Shown: in pieces, positions 1-5,001 of the stretch
Numbering within the stretch: position 1 is the first letter of the stretch
How the letters are laid out: every line of letters starts with the position of its first letter
NCBI GenBank assembly: GCA_003694385.1
Contig: RFKA01000072.1
Coordinates: 1-5,001, forward strand
DNA: 5,001 nucleotides
Direction of reading: 5' to 3'
Source of the DNA: Candidatus Woesearchaeota archaeon
Lineage (GTDB): Archaea; Nanobdellota; Nanobdellia; Woesearchaeales; UBA525
Program-made: the position numbers and the translations under genes
Notes under the pieces: model-generated
What the model was told of the DNA's origin: nothing
What the model saw: only the letters and a program-made list of their open reading frames with translations
Database searches by the model: none

Positions 1-978
1 GGGAGCTTCGCGCGCTACAAGAAAACGCTCGAAGAGTTCCTCACACTCACACGCGCGCGGCCGAGGATCGTGCTCGCCGACAAGCATCCAGGGTACGCAA
101 CGAGCGCGTACGCACAAGAGCTTGCACGAAGGTTCCGCGCGCGGCTCGTCCGCATCCAGCATCACCGCGCACACGCATTCTCTGTCGCTGCAGAACACGG
201 ACTGCGTGAGTTCCTCGCAATCGTGTGCGACGGACTCGGGTGGGGTGACGATGACACAATCTGGGGCGGAGAAGTCTTCTTGAACGATGAGCGCGTTGGG
301 CACCTCGAAGCGCACACCCAGCTCGGCGGAGACGCAGCAACGCGGGAACCCGCTCGCATGCTCTTCAGCATCCTCGAGAAAGCGGTAGGCACGGCTCGGC
401 GAGCACGCATCATGCAACGGTTCTTCTCCGAGGAGGAGCAAGCAGTGCTCTCTCGGCAGCTCGCGGAGCAATTCAACAGTATAGCAACGACGAGTTGTGG
501 CCGCGTACTCGATGCGGCCGCGGTCTTTCTCGGCCTCTGCACGAAGCGGGAGTATGATGGCCGGCCAGCAATGCTCCTCGAAGCAGCCGCAACGCAGGCG
601 CGCGAGCTCGCCCCCATTGTTGAGGGGCGCGTGTTGCTCACGAGCCCGCTCTTCTCCTTCCTCGTCGAGCAGAGCGAGGAGCACGGCGCTACGCAAAGAG
701 ACACGTCAAGCACACACAAGAGGGACGAGTGGCGAGGAGAACTCGCGGCTACGGTGTTCACGTATCTCGCCCGGGGCCTCTACGCGCTCGCTCGCTCAGC
801 AACGGACGCTAAACTCCCTGTCGTGTTCGGTGGTGGGTGCGCTTACAACCGTTTCATGACGGCGTGGTTGTGCAGCAAAGGCGTGCTCGTGAACAATGCG
901 GTGCCTGCGGGCGACGGGGGCATTGCGTTCGGTCAAGTCGCGGCGTACCTAGCAAATGCGCGGAACAAGAACTCCTGA
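1..978 (+). CDS. hypF: Carbamoyltransferase HypF, C-terminal part (5' end outside window)
   Basis: HypF uses carbamoyl phosphate and ATP to make carbamoyl-adenylate and transfers the carbamoyl group to the C-terminal Cys of HypE, the source of the cyanide ligands of [NiFe] hydrogenase. The frame is open from base 1 and ends at TGA 976-978, giving 325 visible residues. Full HypF is usually about 750 residues, so the acylphosphatase, zinc-finger and YrdC-like parts would lie upstream. What is visible is the Kae1-like region: a DKHPGY motif at about residues 27-32, QHHRAH at 53-58 (metal-binding His in this superfamily), CDGLGWGDDDTIWGGE at about 74-89, LGGDAATREPAR, a TTSCGRVLDAAAVFLGL segment, GGGCAYNR near the end, and VPAGDGGIAFGQ. 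There is no methionine before the conserved motifs, which fits a 5' truncation by the window edge. The last 30 bases overlap the end of convergent hypE. A stand-alone Kae1-like protein is possible but less likely beside hypACDE. Confidence 0.93.
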   Translation, partial: GSFARYKKTLEEFLTLTRARPRIVLADKHPGYATSAYAQELARRFRARLVRIQHHRAHAFSVAAEHGLREFLAIVCDGLGWGDDDTIWGGEVFLNDERVGHLEAHTQLGGDAATREPARMLFSILEKAVGTARRARIMQRFFSEEEQAVLSRQLAEQFNSIATTSCGRVLDAAAVFLGLCTKREYDGRPAMLLEAAATQARELAPIVEGRVLLTSPLFSFLVEQSEEHGATQRDTSSTHKRDEWRGELAATVFTYLARGLYALARSATDAKLPVVFGGGCAYNRFMTAWLCSKGVLVNNAVPAGDGGIAFGQVAAYLANARNKNS

Positions 979-1986
979 AGGCGGCTGGAGTGGCCGCGCC
1001 CCGAAACGCGTCTTGAGCGTCACGCCCTGCCCGTCCTGTACGCGCCCGATGATTGCTGCGCGTTCGTTAAATTGCTGCAAAGCCCGCACAACTTTTGCTG
1101 CGTCTTCACGGGCAGTAATGCAGACGAAGCGTCCTTCGCAGGCGAGCATGAGTGGGTCGAGTCCGAGGAGGTTCGTGACTGCGCGCGTCTCCTGCGCCAC
1201 GGGGAGCGAGTCCTCCTCGAGCACCATGCTGATGCGGTGCTGCTCGGCAAGCTCGTTGAGGACGGCTGCGAGGCCGCCCCGCGTGATGTCTTTTGCCTGT
1301 TTCACAAACTGTTGTACAGCACGAATCTCCTCGAGCAATGGCTTGCTGTCGGTCTGCAGCGTGGTCTGAAACGCGAATCGCTTCGCGAGGAGCGTCGCGC
1401 CGTGGTCGCCAAGAGTGCCTGAGACGATGACTGCGTCACCAGGCACTGGTGGCGCATCAATGGGTTGGGCGGCGGAGCCGACGCCACTCGTCGTGATGAC
1501 TATGCGGTCGATCGCCCCACGCTCCATAACTTTCGTGTCGCCCGTGACGACGGGCACGCCCGTCGCTTCGGAAACGCTCTTAATAGAATCGAGAATCGTG
1601 AAGAGGTCTCGCTTGGGGAATCCTTCCTCAATGATGAGGCTGAGTGCGATGCCGAAGGGACGCGCACCCATAACGGCGAGGTCGTTGATTGTGCCGCACA
1701 TGGCAATCTTCCCAATATCCCCGCCGGGGAAGAAGAGGGGGGTAACGACGTAGCTGTCCGTTGTGAACACGAGTGCGTCACGGCTTCGCGTGCGCAGAAC
1801 GGCTGCATCGTTGTCTTGGTGCTCCCACTCGCTGCTTGTGCGAAGCCTCGCGAGTAGTTCGGCGAGGAGCGCGTGCATTTCTGCGCCGCCCCCTCCCTCG
1901 CTAAGGCGGACACAATCTCCAGGTTCAGACGCGGGACTCGGGCAGTGGCCTGTCACGCAGTCCTTGCGCGGGTGGTCCTTCGTCAT
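949..1986 (-). CDS. hypE: Carbamoyl-dehydratase / hydrogenase maturation protein HypE
   Basis: HypE receives a carbamoyl group from HypF on its C-terminal Cys and dehydrates it with ATP to a thiocyanate, which feeds cyanide to the HypC-HypD iron centre. The 345 residues match the PurM/AIR-synthase-like family: FTTDSYVV at 74-81, FFPGGDIGKIAMCGTINDLA at 85-104, VTGDTKV at 147-153, SGTLGDHGATLL at 189-200, DITRGGLAAVLNELA at 233-247 and ACEGRF at 282-287. The protein ends in the diagnostic PRIC (342-345), so the reactive Cys is the last residue. The ATG overlaps the hypD stop as ATGA, with a GGAG at 1996-1999, 9 nt upstream, which supports this start. The N-terminus is longer than in E. coli HypE and carries Cys at 10, 15 and 24, including HCPSP. 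I recall a similar CPxP segment from cyanobacterial-type HypE. The usual H before the glycine run is Glu30 here (LSEGGGG). It is the last gene of the operon. Confidence 0.97.
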   Translation of the reverse strand: MTKDHPRKDCVTGHCPSPASEPGDCVRLSEGGGGAEMHALLAELLARLRTSSEWEHQDNDAAVLRTRSRDALVFTTDSYVVTPLFFPGGDIGKIAMCGTINDLAVMGARPFGIALSLIIEEGFPKRDLFTILDSIKSVSEATGVPVVTGDTKVMERGAIDRIVITTSGVGSAAQPIDAPPVPGDAVIVSGTLGDHGATLLAKRFAFQTTLQTDSKPLLEEIRAVQQFVKQAKDITRGGLAAVLNELAEQHRISMVLEEDSLPVAQETRAVTNLLGLDPLMLACEGRFVCITAREDAAKVVRALQQFNERAAIIGRVQDGQGVTLKTRFGARPLQPPSGVLVPRIC

Positions 1987-2990
1987 TCTGACAAACTCCG
2001 TCCATACTTATAGGCAATGGCGCACGCGCCCTCACTCCCGCTCACCATGCAGGCGCCCTTGGGCGCCTCGGGCGTGCACTCGTTCCCGAACAGCGCGCAC
2101 TGTTTTGGCTCGCAGAGGCCCCGCACGATCTCCCCACACTTGCAGCGCGGGTCTTCTTTACTCTGCACTCCCCTGAGGAGGTCTGCGTACAAGAGCCGCG
2201 CGTCGAGGCGTTCATTGCGGGGAACGAGTCCTGAATTCGGAATGACACCAATGCCTCTCCACTCAGCGTCCGCTGGCTTGAGCTGCTGCTCGATGAGCGA
2301 CTTCGCCAGGAGGTTCCCTTCAGCAGACACGACTTCTGGATACTCGTTCACCACGCCCGTCCGCCCATCCTTGATCATGCGAAGCAGCGTGAGAATTGCC
2401 TTGAGGAGCTGCTCGGGCTTAAAGCCCGCGATGACCTGAGGAACGCCAATGTCGAGCTGCTCCCAGAGCGCGCTCCCGACAATGGTGGAAACGTGACCCG
2501 GGTCAATGAATCCATCGATACGCATCTCGCTCGTCAAGGCGCGCATCACCGGCGGCATGACCTTGTGAGCGCTGAACACGGGGACGCCTCGTTCGAGGAG
2601 GCGAGCAGTCATCGGCGTCGTTGTTTCGAAACCGACGGCGAAGAACACCCTGTCCTGCTCTGTTATCTGGTCAATGCTGTAAATTGTCTGGACATCTCCT
2701 CCTTCACGCTGCACATCCTTGAGGCTCGCCTGCGTGCCTGGAACGAGGACCATGTCGCCATAGGTCGCAATCTTCACTCCTTGGCGGGCGAGGGCGATGA
2801 CGCTGTCAATGTCTCGCTGCGACGTGACACAAACGGGACAGCCCGGGCCTGAGATGAGCTTGATATTCTTGGGGATGACGTTTCTGAGGCCATACTGCAT
2901 CACGGTATTCGTATGCCCCCCACACACTTCCATGATGCGTACTTCGCCGAGCATGCTAGCGACGGCAGCTATTTCATCAACGAGTTTCAT
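1983..2990 (-). CDS. hypD: Hydrogenase maturation iron-sulfur protein HypD
   Basis: HypD is the scaffold on which, together with HypC, the Fe(CN)2(CO) unit of [NiFe] hydrogenase is assembled; it accepts cyanide from HypE. The 335-residue length is a little below the 350-380 usual for the family. Conserved motifs are complete: EVCGGHT at 21-27 (Cys23), GPGCPVCVT at 48-56 (CxxC at Cys51/Cys54), GFETTTP at 120-126, and GFIDPGHVSTIVG at about 160-172. The C-terminal cysteine-rich domain has Cys283, 285, 293, 298, 305, 314 and 323, among them ligands of the [4Fe-4S] cluster, and ends near SEGACAIAYKYG. The start ATG forms an ATGA overlap with the hypC stop, and the stop forms an ATGA overlap with the hypE start, so C, D and E are probably translationally coupled. 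Upstream of the ATG is only a G-rich stretch (mRNA GGGGGTGG, 2994-3001), a poor Shine-Dalgarno site, which also fits coupling. Nothing is missing or broken. Confidence 0.97.
   Translation of the reverse strand: MKLVDEIAAVASMLGEVRIMEVCGGHTNTVMQYGLRNVIPKNIKLISGPGCPVCVTSQRDIDSVIALARQGVKIATYGDMVLVPGTQASLKDVQREGGDVQTIYSIDQITEQDRVFFAVGFETTTPMTARLLERGVPVFSAHKVMPPVMRALTSEMRIDGFIDPGHVSTIVGSALWEQLDIGVPQVIAGFKPEQLLKAILTLLRMIKDGRTGVVNEYPEVVSAEGNLLAKSLIEQQLKPADAEWRGIGVIPNSGLVPRNERLDARLLYADLLRGVQSKEDPRCKCGEIVRGLCEPKQCALFGNECTPEAPKGACMVSGSEGACAIAYKYGRSLSE
1996..1999 (-). promoter_or_regulatory. Probable Shine-Dalgarno site of hypE
   Basis: GGAG on the minus strand, 9 nt before the hypE ATG and inside the last codons of hypD. 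Together with the ATGA overlap it supports coupled translation of hypD and hypE from the ATG at 1986. Confidence 0.5.
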
Positions 2991-3217
2991 GCGCCACCCC
3001 CTGTCCCCTCGAATACGTCCGCAAGGAGTCTATACGTCTCTTTTGCAACGTGCTCATCAACTTTCTTGATGGCGAACCCGACGTGCACAAGGACGAAATC
3101 CCCGACAGAAGGGTTGTCGATGAGAGAGACATCGGCTGCGCGCTGCACGCCTCCGAAGTCAACAGTGGCGCTCGTTCCTTCGAGCGCGATAATACGCCCG
3201 GGGACCGCGAGGCACAT
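2987..3217 (-). CDS. hypC: Hydrogenase assembly chaperone HypC/HupF
   Basis: HypC is a small OB-fold chaperone that binds HypD and the hydrogenase large-subunit precursor and shuttles the iron unit between them. It has 76 residues, as usual for the family. The chosen start at 3217 gives MCLAVPGRI, the family signature, in which Cys2 is the essential iron/partner ligand and must become N-terminal after Met removal. An in-frame ATG 15 nt upstream (3232) would bury this Cys at position 7. Moreover, a GGAGG at 3226-3230 lies 8 nt before the chosen ATG and overlaps that upstream ATG, so the shorter form is clearly preferred. Further family features are a VDFGGVQR segment at about 24-31 and GDFVLVHVGFAI at about 39-50. 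It lies 37 nt after hypA and overlaps hypD by 4 nt (ATGA). Confidence 0.96.
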   Translation of the reverse strand: MCLAVPGRIIALEGTSATVDFGGVQRAADVSLIDNPSVGDFVLVHVGFAIKKVDEHVAKETYRLLADVFEGTGGGA

Positions 3218-3225
3218 TAGCGCGT

Positions 3226-3230
3226 CCTCC
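3226..3230 (-). promoter_or_regulatory. Shine-Dalgarno site of hypC (decides the start)
   Basis: The minus strand reads GGAGG here, 8 nt from the ATG at 3217. The same bases overlap the alternative upstream ATG (ATGGAGG), so that ATG cannot be served by this site. The site therefore supports initiation at MCLAVPG with Cys2. Confidence 0.8.
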
Positions 3231-3254
3231 AAGCTTGTTGTGAATCCATCTGCA

Positions 3255-3575
3255 TCACCTCACGGTCACGTCTTTCAGTACGACATCCTTTCCTTCAATG
3301 ATGGCAGGGAATGCTTGTTCGCAGCGCGGACAGTGGAACACGGTATAGTCATGTCCTTTGTCCGTCACGACGGGCCGTCCAGTAAAGCCGCACACACAGT
3401 TGATAGTTGCAGGTGTTGTCCTCACGGTGAGAGCCCAGCCCGTCACGCTCAAAGCACGCTCGAGTTCAGCTGCAGGGATGGGGGCGAGTTCACCAACCTC
3501 AATTGTGATGGCCTCGACGTTCCCATGCCGCAGCGCTTCCTCGACAATCCGCCCGACGAAGACTTGCTCGTGCAT
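3255..3575 (-). CDS. hypA: Hydrogenase nickel-insertion accessory protein HypA
   Basis: HypA delivers nickel to the hydrogenase large subunit after the iron centre is in place, usually with the GTPase HypB. The protein has 106 residues, slightly shorter than the usual 113-140. The start was set at 3575 because it gives the family N-terminus MHEQVFVGRIV, in which His2 (with Met1 and Glu3) forms the nickel site. The upstream in-frame extension to 3749 runs into the divergent gene and carries no family sequence. The region at about 21-34 (EAITIEVGELAPIP) fits the family's ferredoxin-like core. The zinc-ribbon cysteines are Cys60 and Cys62 (CVC, where many homologues have CxxC) and Cys82/Cys85 (HCPRC). 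It is first in the hypACDE operon, lacks a convincing Shine-Dalgarno site and has a TATA-like box centred about 24 nt upstream of the ATG. No hypB is seen next to it. Confidence 0.94.
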   Translation of the reverse strand: MHEQVFVGRIVEEALRHGNVEAITIEVGELAPIPAAELERALSVTGWALTVRTTPATINCVCGFTGRPVVTDKGHDYTVFHCPRCEQAFPAIIEGKDVVLKDVTVR

Positions 3576-3596
3576 AAACCTGCTAGCCCAACGGCG

Positions 3597-3602
3597 TTTA
3601 AA
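3597..3602 (-). promoter_or_regulatory. TATA-like box of the hypACDE operon
   Basis: The minus strand reads TTTAAA in the context CATTTAAACG, centred about 24.5 nt upstream of the hypA ATG at 3575. In archaea the TATA box sits about 25-27 nt before the transcription start, so the RNA would begin at or within a few bases of the ATG. That fits the lack of a good Shine-Dalgarno site (only AGG, 3 nt away). This is inferred from position and sequence only. Confidence 0.55.
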
Positions 3603-3668
3603 TGAGTTGTGGACGTCTCGAACCAGCCTCGTGCCTCGCGTGGCGGAAGAAGCCGACATAAAAATTGA

Positions 3669-3674
3669 TATAAA
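3669..3674 (+). promoter_or_regulatory. TATA box of the ychF-like gene
   Basis: TATAAA, preceded by an A-rich stretch at 3658-3668 that could serve as the BRE (TFB recognition element), is centred about 25.5 nt upstream of the ATG at 3697. The spacing predicts a leaderless mRNA. No strong Shine-Dalgarno site lies between; GGTG ends 12 nt before the ATG, which is too far. The box is about 66 bp from the opposite-facing hypA box, so the two promoters share a short divergent region (3576-3696) in which I see no clear operator palindrome. Confidence 0.65.
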
Positions 3675-3696
3675 GCAGACGGTGTTGCTCTCCGCC

Positions 3697-4896
3697 ATGC
3701 TCATAGGGATTGTGGGGAAACCGAGCTGTGGCAAGTCAACATTCTTCAAGGCAGCGACGCTCGCAGAGGTTGATATCGCGAACTACCCGTTCACAACTAT
3801 CAAGCCGAACCACGCCGTTGGCTTCGTGAAAATCCCCGACCCTGCGAAAGCGTTCGGGAAGACGAGTAACCCGCGCACGGGCTACGTGCTCGGCGACTGG
3901 CGCTTTGTCCCCGTCGACCTCATCGACGTCGCCGGACTCGTGCCAGGAGCGCATGAGGGACAGGGCCTCGGCAAGGAGTTCCTCAACGACCTCAACCAGG
4001 CAGATGCGCTCATCCATGTTATTGACGCCTCGGGGAGCGTGAACGAGAAAGGCGAGCCCGTCCCGAGAGGGAGCTACGACCCTGCACGCGACATCACCTT
4101 CCTCGAGGACGAACTTGACTACTGGTACCTCGATATCATGAAGAAAGGCTGGGATAAGTTCGTCCGGCAGGCCGTGCAGGAGAAGCGACCAATTGCTGCT
4201 GCGCTTGAGAAACAACTGAGCGGCCTCCGCGTCAGTGAGGAGTTGGCAAGGAAGACCATCGACGCACTCGGGCTGGACAAAGAGAAGCCGAATACCTGGG
4301 ATGAGGATGCGCTGCTCGCGCTCGCGCGCGGGCTCCGGAAAGCAAGCAAGCCCATCATGATTGCCGCAAACAAAGTTGACGTCGAGGGCGCATGGGATAA
4401 TTACGAGCGGCTCACTAAACAGTTCCCCGAGTACCACATCGTTCCCTGTAGTGCAGAGCTCGAGCTCGCGCTGCGGGAAGCGGCAAAACACGGCTTCGTC
4501 AACTACATCCCCGGTGAAGGCTCCTTCACGTTCGCGCATGCAGAGCAGCTCACTGAGCAGCAACAAGCAGCGATGTCTTTCATTAAGGGTTTCCTCGAGC
4601 GTCGGGGGAGCACGGGCGTGCAGGCAGTGCTTAACCACGCAGTGTTCGAGCTCCTCCGCTACAAGCCAATCTTTCCCGGTGGCGTGGGAAAACTCGAGGA
4701 TAGTGAAGGAAACGTCATCCCTGACTGTTTCCTCATGCCCGCAGATGCTACGGCACTCGATTTCGCCTACAGGCTCCACACGGACTTCGGGAAGAACTTC
4801 GTGAAGGCGGTGAACGTAAAGACAAAGATGCCTGTTGGGAAAGACCACGTGCTCGAGCCGGGGAGCATCATTGAGATTATGGCGGCGAAGCGGTGA
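3697..4896 (+). CDS. ychF: YchF/Obg-family GTPase with TGS domain (archaeal type)
   Basis: A TRAFAC-class P-loop GTPase of the Obg superfamily, YchF-related; such proteins associate with ribosomes, but the archaeal role is not well defined. It has 399 residues. The G1 P-loop GKPSCGKST is at 7-15, the switch-I YPFTT at 30-34, G3 DVAGLVPGAHEGQGLG at 77-92, G4 NKVD at 225-228 and G5 CSAE at 251-254. An inserted helical part lies between G3 and G4 (about 125-215). A TGS domain closes the protein (about 345-399, ending in EPGSIIEIMAAKR). Leu81 replaces the catalytic Gln after DxxG, as in hydrophobic-substituted (HAS) GTPases. G4 is the GTP-type NKxD, whereas bacterial YchF, which prefers ATP, has NxxE. 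The ATG at 3697 gives the family start MLIGIVGKP and sits 25-26 nt after a TATA box. Longer readings upstream run antisense through hypA and are rejected. The symbol names the family, not a proven ortholog of bacterial ychF. Confidence 0.93.
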   Translation: MLIGIVGKPSCGKSTFFKAATLAEVDIANYPFTTIKPNHAVGFVKIPDPAKAFGKTSNPRTGYVLGDWRFVPVDLIDVAGLVPGAHEGQGLGKEFLNDLNQADALIHVIDASGSVNEKGEPVPRGSYDPARDITFLEDELDYWYLDIMKKGWDKFVRQAVQEKRPIAAALEKQLSGLRVSEELARKTIDALGLDKEKPNTWDEDALLALARGLRKASKPIMIAANKVDVEGAWDNYERLTKQFPEYHIVPCSAELELALREAAKHGFVNYIPGEGSFTFAHAEQLTEQQQAAMSFIKGFLERRGSTGVQAVLNHAVFELLRYKPIFPGGVGKLEDSEGNVIPDCFLMPADATALDFAYRLHTDFGKNFVKAVNVKTKMPVGKDHVLEPGSIIEIMAAKR

Positions 4897-4928
4897 GCAC
4901 GCAAACTCCTGTGACTACTCAGAAAAGA

Positions 4929-4934
4929 TTAAAA
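4929..4934 (+). promoter_or_regulatory. TATA-like box of the gene starting at 4958
   Basis: TTAAAA within an A-rich run (4922-4937), preceded by GAAAAG as a possible BRE, is centred about 26.5 nt upstream of the ATG at 4958. It is the third box in this window with leaderless spacing. Between box and ATG the plus strand is pyrimidine-rich (4938-4957) with no Shine-Dalgarno site. The same pyrimidine-rich stretch might also help end transcription of the upstream GTPase gene, but I see no hairpin or clean T run to call a terminator. Confidence 0.5.
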
Positions 4935-4957
4935 AAACCTCTTGCTTCCTCTCCTTC

Positions 4958-5001
4958 ATGCCCATCGACGCCCTAGTAGAGAACGAGTGGCGCAGATACG
5001 A
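4958..5001 (+). CDS. Unidentified protein, N-terminal 14 residues (3' end outside window)
   Basis: An open frame begins at ATG 4958, reads MPIDALVENEWRRY and runs off the window end. Support for a real gene is the TATA-like box centred 26-27 nt upstream and its position 61 nt after the GTPase stop on the same strand. The 14 residues are too few to recognise a family, and I propose no function. A spurious short frame cannot be excluded. Confidence 0.5.
   Translation, partial: MPIDALVENEWRRY

Noticed and set aside
162..761. A 199-residue open frame on the minus strand inside hypF
   Set aside because: It is rich in Ser, Arg and Ala with no motif, and the plus strand has conserved HypF motifs throughout.
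981..997. Small inverted repeat (GCGGC / GCCGC) just after the hypF stop, considered as a terminator
   Set aside because: The stem is only 5 bp plus a wobble pair, lies in hypE codons and is not followed by a T run. It is expected by chance at this GC content.
2913..3605. A 230-residue open frame on the plus strand antisense to the start of hypD, hypC and hypA
   Set aside because: The minus strand carries clear HypA and HypC signatures with proper starts; the plus-strand translation is low-complexity and matches nothing.
3358..3696. N-terminal extension of the GTPase gene up to 3358
   Set aside because: It would run antisense through hypA and across both promoters. The family N-terminus and the TATA spacing both point to the ATG at 3697.
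3576..3749. Longer hypA reading frame starting at 3749
   Set aside because: It would place 58 unrelated residues before MHE, whose His must be residue 2 for nickel binding, and would overlap the divergent gene.
3736..4848. A 370-residue open frame on the minus strand across the GTPase gene
   Set aside because: It lies antisense to a complete, motif-rich GTPase, has no family motifs itself and is explained by GC-rich codon use in the real gene.
373..4857. Frequent CTCGAG hexamers through the window, considered as a signal motif
   Set aside because: Most fall in frame as Leu-Glu codon pairs (CTC GAG), the favoured codons here, so codon preference explains them.

Overview
The window is a hydrogenase-maturation (hyp) locus from a moderately GC-rich genome (by eye about 55-60% G+C). 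The organism is most likely an archaeon. The support is: TATA-like hexamers centred 24-27 bases upstream of the start codons of three transcription-unit-leading genes that lack a good Shine-Dalgarno site (leaderless-type promoters), Shine-Dalgarno sites inside the operon, and a YchF-family GTPase of the archaeal type with an NKxD G4 motif and a C-terminal TGS domain. The phylum cannot be fixed from the sequence. A DPANN-type lineage is only a guess.

Layout. (1) Bases 1-978, plus strand: the C-terminal part of HypF (Kae1-like carbamoyltransferase region), whose 5' end lies outside the window. (2) Bases 3575 down to 949, minus strand: a compact operon in the order hypA-hypC-hypD-hypE. hypA and hypC are 37 nt apart, while hypC/hypD and hypD/hypE are joined by 4-nt ATGA overlaps. 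The end of hypE overlaps the end of the convergent hypF by 30 bp. (3) Bases 3576-3696: a 121-bp divergent promoter region with one TATA-like box per direction. (4) Bases 3697-4896, plus strand: a complete YchF/Obg-like GTPase. (5) From 4958 to the end: the first 14 codons of another plus-strand gene, behind its own TATA-like box.

How the genes work together. HypF makes a carbamoyl group from carbamoyl phosphate and ATP and passes it to the C-terminal cysteine of HypE, which dehydrates it to a thiocyanate. The cyanide is transferred to iron held by the HypC-HypD complex, which delivers the Fe(CN)2(CO) unit to the large subunit of a [NiFe] hydrogenase. HypA then helps insert nickel. All key residues I looked for in HypA, C, D and E are present, so the pathway looks functional. 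HypB and the hydrogenase structural genes are not in this window. The YchF gene is a divergent housekeeping neighbour with no evident functional link.

I see no mobile element, CRISPR array, tRNA or rRNA. There is no gene-free stretch longer than 121 bases. The most unusual points are the codon-on-codon overlap of the partner genes hypF and hypE, across the codon for the HypE cysteine that HypF modifies, and the cysteine-bearing N-terminal extension of HypE.
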